DNA of 64,000 nt from Bauldia litoralis (GCF_900104485.1 NZ_FMXQ01000002.1:310001-374000), one strand, 5' to 3'; counted from the stretch's first letter, positions 33,025 through 43,901 are shown. The notes: generated from the letters alone by a model not told the origin. Numbers and translations: made by a program.

Positions 33025-34440
33025 CTAGAGGAAACCGAACCACCAGCCGGCGAGCCCGAGAAACACGAAGAATCCGGTGACATCGGTAATCGCCGTCAGG
33101 ATCACCCCGGACGCGACCGCGGGATCGATCTTCATGGTGTCCAGGGCCAGCGGAATCAGCGCCCCGACCACCCCGGCGACGACGATGTTGAGGATCAGGG
33201 CGACGGCGATGACGACGCCCAGAGCCGGCGAGGCGAACCACAGCCCTGCCCCCAGCCCCACGCAGAGAGCGACGGCGACCCCGTTGATCAGACCGACCAT
33301 CGCTTCGCGCCCGATCACCCGGTAGGCGGACCGCGCCGCAATGTCGCGCGTCGCGATCGCCCGCACCGTGACGGTCATCGCCTGGGTCCCGGCATTGCCG
33401 CCCATCGAGGCGACGATCGGCATCAGCACCGCCAGGGCCACCATCTGCTCGATCGTCCCGTCGAACAGGCCGATCACGGCCGCGGCCAGAAAGCCGGTGA
33501 GGACATTGATCAGGAGCCATGGAATCCGGCTTCGCGCCACGTAGCCGACCGCGTCGGTCGCTTCCTCGTCGCCGACCCCGCCAAGGCGGCGGATGTCCTC
33601 GTCGGCCTCCTCCTCGATGACATCGACGATGTCGTCGACGGTGATGACGCCGACCAGGCGGCCATCCGTGTCGACGACGGGCGCCGTCACCAGGTTGTAG
33701 CGCTCGAAGAGTCGCGCCACGTCCTCCTGGTCGTCGACCGCCTTCACCGCCTTGATCTCGGAATCGGTGATGTCGCTGATCAGCACCGGCCGCTTGCTGC
33801 GCAGCAGTCTGTCGAGCGCCACCGATCCGACCGGGTGGAAGCCGGCATCGACGACGATCAGCCGGTAGAACTCCGTCGGGAGGTCGTCCTCCTCGCGCAT
33901 GTAGTCGATCGCCCGCCCGACATCCCAGAAGGGCGGCACGGCGATGAATTCCGTCTGCATCAGACGGCCGGCGGAATCCTCCGGATATTCGAGGCTCCGG
34001 GCGACGGCGGTCCGGTCGACCAGCGGCAACTGCCGCAGGATCGCTTCGCGCTCTTCCGTCGGCAGGTCCTCGAGGACTGTGACGGCGTCGTCCGAATCAA
34101 GCCGACGAACGCCCTCGACCACCGATGCGACCGGCAGCGCCGCGATCAGCCTTGCCCGCAGCTTGTCGTCGACCTCGGTCAGGACCGCGAAATCGAAGTC
34201 GTCGCCAAGCAGCCGGACGAATTCGGTGCGTTCGTCCGGTCCAAGCGCCTCAAGCAGGTCGCCAACATCGGCCGCATGGAGCGGTGCGACCAATCCCTTG
34301 AGTCGCGCGACATCGCCCGTTCGGATGGCGGGCCGGACGGAAGCTATGAAATGCAGGGAGAGGTCGCCGCGATTGTCGCGGACGATCGGCGGATCCAGCC
34401 GCAATTCCCGTTCGTTCGTGTCAGGAAGCGAGTCGGCCAT
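33025..34440 (-). CDS. mgtE: Magnesium transporter MgtE
   Basis: This 471-residue MgtE has a cytosolic superhelical N-domain (about 25-140) with ADVGDLLEALGPDER and tandem CBS domains (about 150-270; GVITVDDIVDVIEEEADED). Five C-terminal transmembrane helices carry the pore segment (MPIVASMGGNAGTQ). It imports Mg2+ and closes when cytoplasmic Mg2+ fills the acidic CBS/N-domain interface. I chose the ATG at 34440 because GAGGGA precedes it; an upstream start at 34461 lacks such a site. No magnesium riboswitch is visible upstream. Confidence 0.94.
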   Translation of the reverse strand: MADSLPDTNERELRLDPPIVRDNRGDLSLHFIASVRPAIRTGDVARLKGLVAPLHAADVGDLLEALGPDERTEFVRLLGDDFDFAVLTEVDDKLRARLIAALPVASVVEGVRRLDSDDAVTVLEDLPTEEREAILRQLPLVDRTAVARSLEYPEDSAGRLMQTEFIAVPPFWDVGRAIDYMREEDDLPTEFYRLIVVDAGFHPVGSVALDRLLRSKRPVLISDITDSEIKAVKAVDDQEDVARLFERYNLVTAPVVDTDGRLVGVITVDDIVDVIEEEADEDIRRLGGVGDEEATDAVGYVARSRIPWLLINVLTGFLAAAVIGLFDGTIEQMVALAVLMPIVASMGGNAGTQAMTVTVRAIATRDIAARSAYRVIGREAMVGLINGVAVALCVGLGAGLWFASPALGVVIAVALILNIVVAGVVGALIPLALDTMKIDPAVASGVILTAITDVTGFFVFLGLAGWWFGFL

Positions 34441-34506
34441 GGTTTCCCTCGCCGGCAACAAGGACGCTGGTTACCCCGGCGCCCTGCGCCGGTTGACCCT
34501 GTGCTG

Positions 34507-34537
34507 AAAAGACAAACGGCGGCCCACCGGGCCGCCG
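34507..34537 (-). terminator. Terminator after tRNA-Leu
   Basis: A perfect 9-bp stem, CGGCGGCCC/GGGCCGCCG (34517-34525 with 34529-34537) with a 3-nt loop, is followed on the minus strand by TTTGTCTTTT. It ends the tRNA-Leu transcript before mgtE. Confidence 0.85.
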
Positions 34538-34561
34538 ATCATCTACCAGTCTCGGTAATAC

Positions 34562-34648
34562 TGGTGCGGTCGAGAAGACTCGAACTTCCACGGGTTTTAC
34601 CCCACAGCGACCTCAACGCTGCGCGTCTACCAATTCCGCCACGACCGC
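34562..34648 (-). tRNA. tRNA-Leu (GAG)
   Basis: The 87-nt gene has a 7-bp acceptor stem (GCGGTCG with CGACCGC), a long class II variable arm, and TTCGAGT in the T loop. The anticodon stem CAGCG/CGCTG encloses TTGAGGT, giving anticodon GAG. The 3' CCA is encoded. Confidence 0.95.
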
Positions 34649-34663
34649 AGGAAAACGCCGGCT

Positions 34664-34692
34664 CATTTAGCAAATCGATTCCGACCTTACAA
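34664..34692 (-). promoter_or_regulatory. Promoter of tRNA-Leu
   Basis: Minus-strand TTGTAA and TAAATG hexamers are spaced by 17 nt, placing initiation a few bases upstream of the mature tRNA 5' end. Confidence 0.45.
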
Positions 34693-34726
34693 GGCACGTT
34701 GGGCACCTCTTGGCCGACATTGACGA

Positions 34727-35953
34727 TCAGACCGGCATTCGACGCCGGGAGAACACCGCAACAGCCACCCCCAGCACGCAAACCACGACCACCGGGAATA
34801 CCGCGAGATTGATCCAGTCCCAACCGAAAGAGCTGAAAATCGAGCCGGAACCGAAGGATGCGGTGGCCACCGTGCCAAAGACCAGAAAGTCGTTCAGCCC
34901 CTGGACCTTGCTGCGCTCTTCGGGCCGATAGGTCTGGGTCAGCATCGCCGTCGCGCCGATGAAGCCGAAATTCCAGCCGACGCCAAGCAGGATCAGCGCG
35001 ATCCAGAAATGGGCAAGGGCGATTCCGCTGAGCGCCACGGCGGCACACCCGGCAAGCAGCGCCATGCCGACGGTAATGATCGCCTCGGCCCCGAATCGGG
35101 CAATCAACCGGCCGGTGAAGAAGCTCGGCCCGAACATCGCCAGCACATGCCACTGGATGCCCAGAGCCGCATTGTCCTCGCCGAGGCCACAGGCGACCAT
35201 CGCCAGCGGCGCGGCGGTCATCACCAGCGCCATCAGGGCGTAGGACCCCATCGCACAGAGCACCGCGACCACGAATCGCGGCTGGCGGGCGATCTCCGCC
35301 AGCGAGCGGCCGCCCTTTACCTCCACCCGTTTCGGCGCCTCCCGCGCCGAACCGGAGAGCAGCGTCAGGACACCGAGGCCGATGACCGCGAGGACCGACA
35401 TGGCAAAGAAGGCGCCGGCAAACGGGATCGGCTGCAACAGGTTTCGGGTGAAGATGACGGTCTGCGGCCCGATGATCGCCGCCGCGATGCCGCCCATCAT
35501 CACCCAGGAGATCGCCTTGGCGCGAAACGCCTCGTCACCGCTATCGGCGGCCGCGAAGCGGTATTGCTGGACGAAGGAGGTCGCCAGACCGACGCAGAGG
35601 AAACCGGCGAAGAGTATCCAGAACTGGCCGAGGATCACCGCGATCGCCGAGACGATCCCGCCAAGCACGGCGAAGAGCGTCCCCGACATGAATCCGTAGC
35701 GACGTCCGATCTCCCGCATGAGCAGCGCCGCCGGGATGGCGCCGAGGGCAACACCCAGGTTGAAGCCGCTGACGGGCAAGGTCGCGAGCGACTTGTCAGG
35801 CCCGAGCAGGTAGATGCCGGCGAGCCCGCCAAGCGTGATGGCAATCGGCGGAATCCCACCATTGATCGCGGCGGCAGCCGAGAGAACGAAGGCGTTTCGC
35901 CGCGCGTGCGGGTCTTCCGAAACGACGGATGAGTCGAGGGCTTGGTCTGTCAC
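34727..35953 (-). CDS. MFS transporter, substrate unknown
   Basis: This 408-residue, twelve-helix major facilitator has REIGRRYGFMSG near residue 84, the loop 2-3 signature of MFS transporters. The N-terminal ~30 residues are polar. It lies 48 nt downstream of thiL on the same strand and could be the last gene of that operon or a separate unit. No neighbour suggests a substrate. Confidence 0.82.
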   Translation of the reverse strand: MTDQALDSSVVSEDPHARRNAFVLSAAAAINGGIPPIAITLGGLAGIYLLGPDKSLATLPVSGFNLGVALGAIPAALLMREIGRRYGFMSGTLFAVLGGIVSAIAVILGQFWILFAGFLCVGLATSFVQQYRFAAADSGDEAFRAKAISWVMMGGIAAAIIGPQTVIFTRNLLQPIPFAGAFFAMSVLAVIGLGVLTLLSGSAREAPKRVEVKGGRSLAEIARQPRFVVAVLCAMGSYALMALVMTAAPLAMVACGLGEDNAALGIQWHVLAMFGPSFFTGRLIARFGAEAIITVGMALLAGCAAVALSGIALAHFWIALILLGVGWNFGFIGATAMLTQTYRPEERSKVQGLNDFLVFGTVATASFGSGSIFSSFGWDWINLAVFPVVVVCVLGVAVAVFSRRRMPV

Positions 35954-36001
35954 AGGGTATCTCCCGGGCGGGACTATAGACCCTGACGCCAGGAGCGGTC
36001 G

Positions 36002-36988
36002 TCAAAAATGGACGTGGCTTGCCGCGTCCAGGGACAGTGGCTGGCCGTTGACGCCAAGCACCACGGGAGGGGCCTTTCCTTCGACGACACGACCGATCCG
36101 GGTCACCGGAACGCCCGCCTCCGCGGCTTCTGCGGCGAAGCGTTCGGCGTCGGCCTCGGGGACAGTCGACAGGATCTCGTAGTCGTCGCCGCCGGCAAGG
36201 ACGCTGGCCAGCGCCGATTTGTCGCTGTCGACCAGCGCCCGTGCGCCGGCGGACAGCGGCACGGCGTCGGCATCGATCTCGCCGCCAACCCCGGACGCCC
36301 GGCAGATATGCGCGAAGTCGCCGACAAGTCCGTCCGACACGTCGAGTGAACTGGTGGCGAACCGCAGCAGCACGGGCGCCAGCGCTAGTCGCGGCTGGGG
36401 CAGAAGGTAGCGATCGAGGAGATGGTCCGCTGCCTTGCCTGCCGGCATCGAATCGAGCGTCCCGAGACGGATGCGAAGGCCGAGCGCGGAGTCGCCGATG
36501 GTCCCGGACACGAAGACGACATCACCGGGCGCGGCGCCAGCCCGTCGGATGACGCTGCCGGCCGGCACCCGGCCAAAAGCGGCGATCGATACCGTCAGGC
36601 CCCCGGCCGCGCGCGTCGTGTCGCCGCCGAAGAGCGAGACGCCGAAGAGCGCCTGGTCGGCAGCGAGGCCGGCGGAAAAATCCCGGAGCCAGTCCTCGTT
36701 CCAGTCGTCCGGCAGCGCCATCGACAGCAGGTAGCCGACCGGTGTCGCGCCCTTGCTGGCGAGATCGGACAGGTTGACCCTGAGCCCCTTGGAGGCGATC
36801 GCCGACGGCGGATCACCGGCAAAGAAATGGACGCCCGCGACGATCTGGTCAGCCTTGAGAACGAGATCCTCGCCGGGTGGCGGGACATAGACCGCGACGT
36901 CATCGGTCAGCCCGAAAGCGCCGGGGTCTGATGCAAGGGGCCGGAAATAGCGCTCGATCAGTTCGAACTCACCTGGGCGCTCGGCCAT
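36002..36988 (-). CDS. thiL: Thiamine-monophosphate kinase
   Basis: This 328-residue ThiL phosphorylates thiamine monophosphate to thiamine pyrophosphate. AIR-synthase-type features are GLTDDVAVY near 25, VAGVHFFAGDPPSAIASKGL near 50-69, NLSDLASKGATP near 72, LFGGDTTRA near 115 and a C-terminal LDVSDGLVGDFAHIC. It follows nusB by 6 nt. The nusB-thiL order after riboflavin genes is common in proteobacteria. Confidence 0.94.
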   Translation of the reverse strand: MAERPGEFELIERYFRPLASDPGAFGLTDDVAVYVPPPGEDLVLKADQIVAGVHFFAGDPPSAIASKGLRVNLSDLASKGATPVGYLLSMALPDDWNEDWLRDFSAGLAADQALFGVSLFGGDTTRAAGGLTVSIAAFGRVPAGSVIRRAGAAPGDVVFVSGTIGDSALGLRIRLGTLDSMPAGKAADHLLDRYLLPQPRLALAPVLLRFATSSLDVSDGLVGDFAHICRASGVGGEIDADAVPLSAGARALVDSDKSALASVLAGGDDYEILSTVPEADAERFAAEAAEAGVPVTRIGRVVEGKAPPVVLGVNGQPLSLDAASHVHF

Positions 36989-36994
36989 CGGACG

Positions 36995-37486
36995 TCACGC
37001 CTGGCCGGGCGCAGCGAACTCGGCCGGCCGACTGGAATGCGCCAGCTTGTCGAGCACGGCGTTGACCATGCCCGCCGCATCGGAATCGAAGAAGGCCCGG
37101 GTCACGTCGACATATTCGGTGATCACCACCCGCGCCGGCACGTCCGAGCGGTTCGCCAGTTCATAGGCGCCGGACCGCAGCACTGCCCGCAAGGTCGCGT
37201 CGATGCGCGGCAGTGGCCAGCCCGGCGTCAGCGCCTGGTGGATCGCCGGATCGAGCGCGCGCTGGTCTCGGACGACGCCCGAGACGATGTCCCGAAAGAA
37301 GGCGGGATCGGCGTCGCGATACTGTTCGCCGTCGACTTCCTGCCCGAGGCGATGGGCTTCGAACTCGGCCAGAACATCCGGCAGCGTCGCCCCGGCCAGA
37401 TCCATCTGGTAGAGCGCCTGCACGGCAGCAAGGCGCGCGGCCCCGCGCTGGTTGGCCGGCTTTGCCGGCTTGCCGCCCTCGCTCAT
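36995..37486 (-). CDS. nusB: Transcription antitermination factor NusB
   Basis: This 163-residue all-helical NusB has the N-terminal [19 protein letters not shown] and the C-terminal [21 protein letters not shown] signature. It joins NusE, NusA and NusG in rRNA antitermination. Its ATG overlaps the ribH stop by 4 nt. Confidence 0.95.
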   Translation of the reverse strand: MSEGGKPAKPANQRGAARLAAVQALYQMDLAGATLPDVLAEFEAHRLGQEVDGEQYRDADPAFFRDIVSGVVRDQRALDPAIHQALTPGWPLPRIDATLRAVLRSGAYELANRSDVPARVVITEYVDVTRAFFDSDAAGMVNAVLDKLAHSSRPAEFAAPGQA

Positions 37487-37941
37487 CGGTCGAGGCCGAA
37501 GCGCCGGCGGGTCTCGATCATCGCCAGCGCCGCTTCCGCCGCACCGCCGCCCTTGTTCTTTCCGGACACCTTGGCGCGCGCCCAGGCCTGGTCGCGATGA
37601 TCGACCGTTAGAATACCGTTGCCGACGGCAAGACGTCGGTTGACCGCAAGGTCCATGATCGCCCGCGCCGATTCACCGGCGACGATATCGTAATGGCTGG
37701 TCTCGCCCCGGATGACGCAGCCGAGCAGCACGAAACCGTCATAGCGCGTCCCCCCCTGCTCCATCGCGGCGACCGCCATCGCCATCGCGGCGGGGATCTC
37801 GAAGGCCCCGGGCACCGAGATGTGATCGAAGCTGCCGCCCGCCGCCTTGATGGCCGCGGACGCGCCCTCGGCCAGTTCCTCGGCCAGGTCTTCGTAAAAG
37901 CGTGCGTCTATGATCAACAGATGCGGCGCGTGTTCCGCCAT
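37483..37941 (-). CDS. ribH: 6,7-dimethyl-8-ribityllumazine synthase
   Basis: This 152-residue lumazine synthase condenses ArP with dihydroxybutanone phosphate. Visible family motifs are [12 protein letters not shown] near 42, [15 protein letters not shown] near 75-90 (catalytic His) and [16 protein letters not shown] near 108. The N-terminal ~10 residues are slightly longer than in some homologues. It is coupled to nusB and follows ribE by 33 nt. Confidence 0.95.
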   Translation of the reverse strand: MAEHAPHLLIIDARFYEDLAEELAEGASAAIKAAGGSFDHISVPGAFEIPAAMAMAVAAMEQGGTRYDGFVLLGCVIRGETSHYDIVAGESARAIMDLAVNRRLAVGNGILTVDHRDQAWARAKVSGKNKGGGAAEAALAMIETRRRFGLDR

Positions 37942-37974
37942 GGCAGTCCGACCCCTTGCGATTGAGGCCGCGAC

Positions 37975-38580
37975 TTAGGCCGTTTCCGCCAGTCGCGCAA
38001 CATAGCGGGCAATGAGATCGACCTCGAGGTTGATCCGATCGCCCTTTTTTCGTTCGTTCCAGATGGTCGCCTGCAACGTATGCGGGATCAGCAGGCAGTC
38101 GAAACGATCCTCCTTGACCGAGTTGATGGTCAGGGATGTGCCGTCGAGCGCCACCGATCCTTTCGGGGCGATCATCCCGGCAACTTTCTCCGGCAATTCA
38201 AACCAGAACCGGGTGGTCTCTCCGAGGTCTTCGCGATCGACAATCGAGACGACGGCGTCGACATGCCCGCTGACCATGTGGCCGGACAGTTCGTCGCCGA
38301 CTTTCAGCGGCCGTTCCAGGTTAAGGCGATATCCAATGTCCCACTCGGAAGCCGTTGTAACATTGAGAGTTTCGGGCGCCGCGTCGACTTCGAAAACCGT
38401 CCCGCCACCGTCCCCGCCATCATGGGAGACAACGGTCAGGCAGATGCCGTTGCAGGCGATCGACCCGCCAATGACCAGGTCTTCCGGCTTGAACTTGCAG
38501 GCGATGGCAACGCGTTGCACGTCGTTGCGCTGTCCGTTGCTGATAACGGATCCGATCTCTGTGACAATTCCGGTAAACAT
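37975..38580 (-). CDS. ribE: Riboflavin synthase alpha subunit
   Basis: The 201-residue enzyme dismutates two lumazines to riboflavin. It has the typical start MFTGIVTEIGSV, two repeated lumazine-binding barrels (about 1-97 and 98-190) with GICLTVVS and GTSLTINSV, and the GHMVSGHVDAV segment. It lies 10 nt downstream of ribD. Confidence 0.95.
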   Translation of the reverse strand: MFTGIVTEIGSVISNGQRNDVQRVAIACKFKPEDLVIGGSIACNGICLTVVSHDGGDGGGTVFEVDAAPETLNVTTASEWDIGYRLNLERPLKVGDELSGHMVSGHVDAVVSIVDREDLGETTRFWFELPEKVAGMIAPKGSVALDGTSLTINSVKEDRFDCLLIPHTLQATIWNERKKGDRINLEVDLIARYVARLAETA

Positions 38581-38590
38581 CTGGCCCCGC

Positions 38591-39733
38591 TCAGGTCCTC
38601 AGATAGCGTCTCATCTGGTCGTCACCGACGATTGCGGCATCGATTTGGCGAAACCGCGGGCTGCGCTCGATCGCCGATAGCGCATATCCCTCGAGTGCGC
38701 GCACACCGTCGACGCCGACCACCACAGGTGCCCGGAACAGGACGATTTCATCGAGCAGGTCGTCGGCGAAAAGCGAAGCGGCGACCCGGGCGCCACCTTC
38801 GACAAGGATGCGGGTCACCCCGTCCTCGGCAAGGATGGCCAGTGCCTCCGGCAGGTTGAGCCCGTTCGTGCCGTTCGTCGTCTCGACGACCTTCACCCCG
38901 GCCGAGGCCAGCGCGGTCTTTGCCGCGTCAGTCGCCGCCGGTCCGACGATAACCACCACAGGGACGTCGCCGGATGTCGTCACCAGCTTCGAATCGAGTG
39001 GCAACCGGGCCGACGGATCGAGAACGATACGGATCGGCGACCGGGCTTCCAGTCCCGGCAAACGCACTGTCAGGCGTGGATTGTCGACGAGAACGGTCCC
39101 GATGCCGATCATCACGGCATCCGATTCCACCCGCATTGCCTGGACCGCGGTCAGCGCCGGCTTGCCGGTGATCATCATCCGCTCGCCTTCGCGGCGGCCG
39201 ATCATCCCGTCGGCCGAAACCGCCAGCTTCAGGGTGACATGCGGCCGGCCGCGCGTGACGCGCGAGATGTGCCCGGCATGGTCACGTGCCGCTTCCGCCG
39301 CCATCACACCGGAGACGACCTCGATCCCTGCCGCTTCCAGCGCCGCCCTGCCCTTGCCGGCGACCCGCGGGTCCGGGTCTTCGAGAGCCATCACCACCCG
39401 CCTGACCCCCGCAGCAATCAGCGCGGAGGTGCAGGGCGGCGTCTCGCCGTCATGGGCGCACGGTTCCAGCGTGACGTAGACGGTGGCGCCTCGCGCTGCC
39501 TCTGCGGCCATCTCCAGCGCGATCGTCTCGGCATGGGGCCGGCCACCGGCCGCCGTCCAGCCGCGCCCGACCACGATGGGCGCCCCGTCCACCGTCCGCA
39601 CCACCAGGGCGCCGACGGCCGGGTTCGGGTGGGTCTGGCCAAGGTTGCGACGTCCGATCCGCAGGGCCGACGCCATGAAGCGCCGATCCTGCTCGCTCGC
39701 AGGCATGGAGACTGTTGCTGTCGACGCCGTCAT
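38591..39733 (-). CDS. ribD: Bifunctional diaminohydroxyphosphoribosylaminopyrimidine deaminase / 5-amino-6-(5-phosphoribosylamino)uracil reductase
   Basis: The 380-residue RibD has an N-terminal zinc deaminase domain (about 15-155) with HPNPAVGALVV, the HAE motif and LEPCAHDGETPPC. A C-terminal NADPH reductase domain follows (about 160-375) with RPHVTLKLAVSADGMI and ILVEGGARVAASL. It carries out steps two and three of riboflavin synthesis. It starts 6 nt after nrdR. An internal ATG at residue 10 is an alternative start. Confidence 0.95.
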   Translation of the reverse strand: MTASTATVSMPASEQDRRFMASALRIGRRNLGQTHPNPAVGALVVRTVDGAPIVVGRGWTAAGGRPHAETIALEMAAEAARGATVYVTLEPCAHDGETPPCTSALIAAGVRRVVMALEDPDPRVAGKGRAALEAAGIEVVSGVMAAEAARDHAGHISRVTRGRPHVTLKLAVSADGMIGRREGERMMITGKPALTAVQAMRVESDAVMIGIGTVLVDNPRLTVRLPGLEARSPIRIVLDPSARLPLDSKLVTTSGDVPVVVIVGPAATDAAKTALASAGVKVVETTNGTNGLNLPEALAILAEDGVTRILVEGGARVAASLFADDLLDEIVLFRAPVVVGVDGVRALEGYALSAIERSPRFRQIDAAIVGDDQMRRYLRT

Positions 39734-39739
39734 CGGCCG

Positions 39740-40216
39740 TCAGTCCTCGTCCTTGCCGACCGGGATTTCGCCGGACAGCTCACCGACAAAGGCTTCGAAG
39801 TCCTTCGCCTCGCGGAAATTCTTGTAGACCGACGCAAACCGCACGAAGGCCACGGTGTCGAGCCCGCGCAGCCCTTCCATGACGAGATGCCCGATGCTCT
39901 CGGAGGGAATATCGCCCTCCCCGGAACTCTCGAGCTGCCGGACGATGCCGTTGACCATCCGCTCGACCCGATCGGGATCGACCTGGCGTTTCCGTAGCGC
40001 GATCTGCACCGAGCGCATCAGCTTGTCGCGGTCGAACGGGACGCGGCGGTTGTTCTTCTTCACCACCATCAGTTCGCGCAACTGCACCCGTTCGAAAGTG
40101 GTGAACCGCCCGCCGCAATCCGTGCAGATCCGCCGCCGGCGGATCGACGTATTGTCCTGCGAAGGACGCGAGTCCTTCACCTGGGTATCCGGATTGCTGC
40201 AAAAGGGACAGCGCAT
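39740..40216 (-). CDS. nrdR: Transcriptional repressor NrdR
   Basis: This 158-residue NrdR has a zinc ribbon (C3, C6, C31, C34; MRCPFC and CTDC) and an ATP-cone domain with [16 protein letters not shown] at about 52-67. It senses ATP/dATP and represses ribonucleotide reductase genes through NrdR boxes. The glyA-nrdR-ribD order is conserved in alphaproteobacteria. Confidence 0.96.
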   Translation of the reverse strand: MRCPFCSNPDTQVKDSRPSQDNTSIRRRRICTDCGGRFTTFERVQLRELMVVKKNNRRVPFDRDKLMRSVQIALRKRQVDPDRVERMVNGIVRQLESSGEGDIPSESIGHLVMEGLRGLDTVAFVRFASVYKNFREAKDFEAFVGELSGEIPVGKDED

Positions 40217-40243
40217 AACCGATCGCCGTTTCCTGCGCCTCGC

Positions 40244-41551
<1,308 letters not shown>

Positions 41552-41779
41552 CAATCGACCCCAGATGGAAGAGAAAGGAAAACAATCGCCGCGGGAGCCT
41601 CCCGGATGGCGATCACGCTTTGCGACGGCTTAACATAAGGGTCAGGACGCGCCAAGAACAGGCGTGGAACGATTGGCCGCGGCGCGGTAATCCGCCGGTC
41701 CGGTCCGGGCGACTGCGGCAGCCGAAACGGCGACGGGGCGGCAAGGCCGCCCCGCGATTCCCCTCGAAGGTCGAAACCC

Positions 41780-43063
41780 CTAGAGCGGCGTCGTGTTGGT
41801 CTGCGCGTAGAGTTCCAGCCCGTCGAGGCCATAGATGTCGTTGCGGAAATGGACGACGCCGTCGCTCATCGCCCAGGCGGTCAGATACGTCCAGAACAGC
41901 GGAACTGGGTTCGTCACCTGGACATCGAGGCGCTGATAGTTGCGGAACTGCTCGTCGATCTGCTCCCGCGACTGGCCGGGCGTATCGCGCAGCAGCCAGA
42001 CGATCAGCTCGCGAATCCCCTGGACCCGGACGCAGCCCGACGAATCGAACCGAGCCTCCTCATTGAAAAGGCCCTTGTGCGGCGTGTCATGCATGTAGAC
42101 GCCGTCGGGGCTGGGGAAGTTGATCTTGACCAGGCCCAGCGAGTTCTCGTCGCTCGGGTCCTGCCGGAACATGTAGTTGGTCGCCTCGTCCGAGAACCAG
42201 TCGACCTGAGCAGGATTCAATTCGTTGCCGCTCCGGTCATAGATCCGGATGCGATAGTCGGTGAGATAATTCGGCTTCTTCTGCATGATCGGGATCAGAT
42301 CCTTGCGGATGATGCTCGCGGGCACCGTCCAGTAAGGATGGAAATTGATCTGCGTGATCTTCGAATTGACGATCGGCGACGGCCGGTCGACCTTGCCGAC
42401 GATCGCCGTATGACGCTGGGCGACGTAGCCGTTCTCGACGGCTTCGATCTGGGCGGCCGGGATGTTAACCATCACGAAGCGGTCGGGGACCTTCTTCGTG
42501 ATCATCTGCAGCCGGGTCAGGTTGGTCGCGAGCTGGTTGAGGCGCACGGCTGCCGGCACGTTGATCGCGGCGAAGGTCGTGTTGCCGACGATACCGTCGG
42601 CCGGAATCCCGTGTCGCGCCTGGAACCGCTTGACCGCTGCGTCGACATAGGTGTCGAAGGCATCCGACACGCCGTTGGCGACACTGAGATCGCCGGAAAT
42701 GATCAGACGCTGGCGGAGCGCGGTGACTGCCGGGCCGCGGGCGCCGACACGCAACCCCTGCTCGGCGGGCACCACCGGCCAGCCGCCACGGGCGACGATA
42801 TCGGAATACTGCAGGATCGCGTTTTCGACCGCGGCGACGATATCCGGCGACATGATCGGCACATTGGTCCGGACTTCCGGCGCACTAACCACTGCGGCAT
42901 CGAAACCGTCGGACCACTCCGTCGCTCGCTGCTTGAGCACGTCCTGGATCGGGTCGGCAAATGCCCCCCGGCCGAGAACGCCCATCGCGACAGCGCCACC
43001 GGCGGCCGCGATCAGCGACCTGCGGGTGACAGACTTGGTGATTTTCGTGACCCGATCATTCAT
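41780..43063 (-). CDS. L,D-transpeptidase with peptidoglycan-binding domain (LdtP-like)
   Basis: This 427-residue exported enzyme forms 3-3 peptidoglycan cross-links or attaches proteins to the wall. It has a twin-arginine-type signal (TRRSLIAAA, residues 13-21) and a PG_binding_1 domain at about 103-170 (RGPAVTALRQRL). The YkuD catalytic domain at about 195-365 has the HxnSxGCxR-type site: H325 and C344 in FDSSGCVRV. GGGG about 9 nt upstream supports the ATG at 43063; an ATG at 43072 is possible. It follows the LdtR-like regulator, with a palindrome in the gap. Confidence 0.9.
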   Translation of the reverse strand: MNDRVTKITKSVTRRSLIAAAGGAVAMGVLGRGAFADPIQDVLKQRATEWSDGFDAAVVSAPEVRTNVPIMSPDIVAAVENAILQYSDIVARGGWPVVPAEQGLRVGARGPAVTALRQRLIISGDLSVANGVSDAFDTYVDAAVKRFQARHGIPADGIVGNTTFAAINVPAAVRLNQLATNLTRLQMITKKVPDRFVMVNIPAAQIEAVENGYVAQRHTAIVGKVDRPSPIVNSKITQINFHPYWTVPASIIRKDLIPIMQKKPNYLTDYRIRIYDRSGNELNPAQVDWFSDEATNYMFRQDPSDENSLGLVKINFPSPDGVYMHDTPHKGLFNEEARFDSSGCVRVQGIRELIVWLLRDTPGQSREQIDEQFRNYQRLDVQVTNPVPLFWTYLTAWAMSDGVVHFRNDIYGLDGLELYAQTNTTPL

Positions 43064-43214
43064 TTCGATCATTCCCCGGCAACGCCGTCCTTTGCGCCCG
43101 GGAAAGCCCGGGTGCCAAAGCCAATCCTGCTTATCTCTACAGGATTTCCCTTTCGCCCGGTTAATATGGCGCTTTCGTGTCTCGGGTCGATGTCCAGGTG
43201 ACGGTGGCGTCTGA

Positions 43215-43234
43215 CTGTTGCGCGGACGCAACAG
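43215..43234. promoter_or_regulatory. Perfect palindrome, candidate LdtR operator upstream of the L,D-transpeptidase gene
   Basis: CTGTTGCG-CGGA-CGCAACAG is a perfect 8-bp inverted repeat with a 4-nt centre. It sits 152 nt upstream of the L,D-transpeptidase start and 70 nt beyond the regulator stop. No T run follows on either strand, so it is not a typical terminator. Its size fits a MarR-family dimer site. Confidence 0.45.
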
Positions 43235-43303
43235 ACCATTGTGCCCAGTCACGCAAAGCCCGGCCACCGGCCGGGCGTGCGCATCGATGACGATCGGCGA
43301 CCG

Positions 43304-43816
43304 TCAGAGACGGTAGAGAATCTGATCCGTCCAGAACCGCTCCAGCCGCTGCAGCGAGCGATTCAGTTCCTGGAAGTCCTCGATCGCAATACCGCCAACC
43401 TGATGGATCGAGCGGATGTGGCGCTCGTAGAGGCTGTTCACGATATGGGCAACTTCATGCCCCTTATCGGTAAGGCTGACCCGGACGGAGCGACGGTCCA
43501 TCCGCGAACGCTGGTGATGGATATAGCCCATCTCGACCAGCTTCTTGAGATTGTAGGAGACGTTCGAGCCCAGGTAGTAGCCGCGCGTCCGCAGTTCTCC
43601 GGCCGTCAGTTCCGACTCGCCGATGTTGAACAGAAGCAGCGCCTGGACTGCGTTGACATCCGAACGCCCCGACCGTTCGAACTCATCCTTGATAACATCA
43701 AGCAAGCGCCGGTGAAGTCTTTCGACCAGCGTCAGTGCTTCAAGATACAACGGCTTGATGTCCACACCTTCGTTCTCGGTGGGAATAGCCGCTGCAGCCC
43801 CTTTTGCATTTGCCAT
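43304..43816 (-). CDS. ldtR: MarR-family regulator, LdtR-like
   Basis: This 170-residue winged-helix protein has a MarR core at about 25-150, including the recognition segment LGSNVSYNLKKLVEMGYI and the wing SRMDRRSVRVSLTDKG. LdtR in Liberibacter and relatives activates the L,D-transpeptidase gene ldtP and osmotic-stress genes; the adjacent L,D-transpeptidase gene supports this assignment. The ATG at 43816 has GGAG 8 nt upstream. The start at 43855 lacks a site and is rejected. Confidence 0.85.
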   Translation of the reverse strand: MANAKGAAAAIPTENEGVDIKPLYLEALTLVERLHRRLLDVIKDEFERSGRSDVNAVQALLLFNIGESELTAGELRTRGYYLGSNVSYNLKKLVEMGYIHHQRSRMDRRSVRVSLTDKGHEVAHIVNSLYERHIRSIHQVGGIAIEDFQELNRSLQRLERFWTDQILYRL

Positions 43817-43871
43817 TTTCTTCGCTCCGCTGTTTCCCGGCAGGTATTTTCCCACCTGAGTCAGCGAGGAG

Positions 43872-43901
43872 ATTATGCCCCGGCGCTGAAAATCCGCTTA
43901 A
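43872..43901 (-). promoter_or_regulatory. Possible ldtR promoter
   Basis: Minus-strand TTAAGC and CATAAT hexamers are 18 nt apart, about 55 nt upstream of the ldtR ATG. A nearby imperfect site, AGGCG-TCGAATT-CGCCT (43930-43946), is an inverted repeat that could be an operator. Support is weak. Confidence 0.3.

Noticed and set aside
38581-39739. FMN riboswitch for the riboflavin genes
   Set aside because: The rib genes sit inside an operon with gaps of 4-33 nt, leaving no room for an RFN element.
41552-41779. Riboswitch or long leader regulating glyA
   Set aside because: A short CGGGAG/CTCCCG hairpin is present but no recognised folate, glycine or SAM motif.
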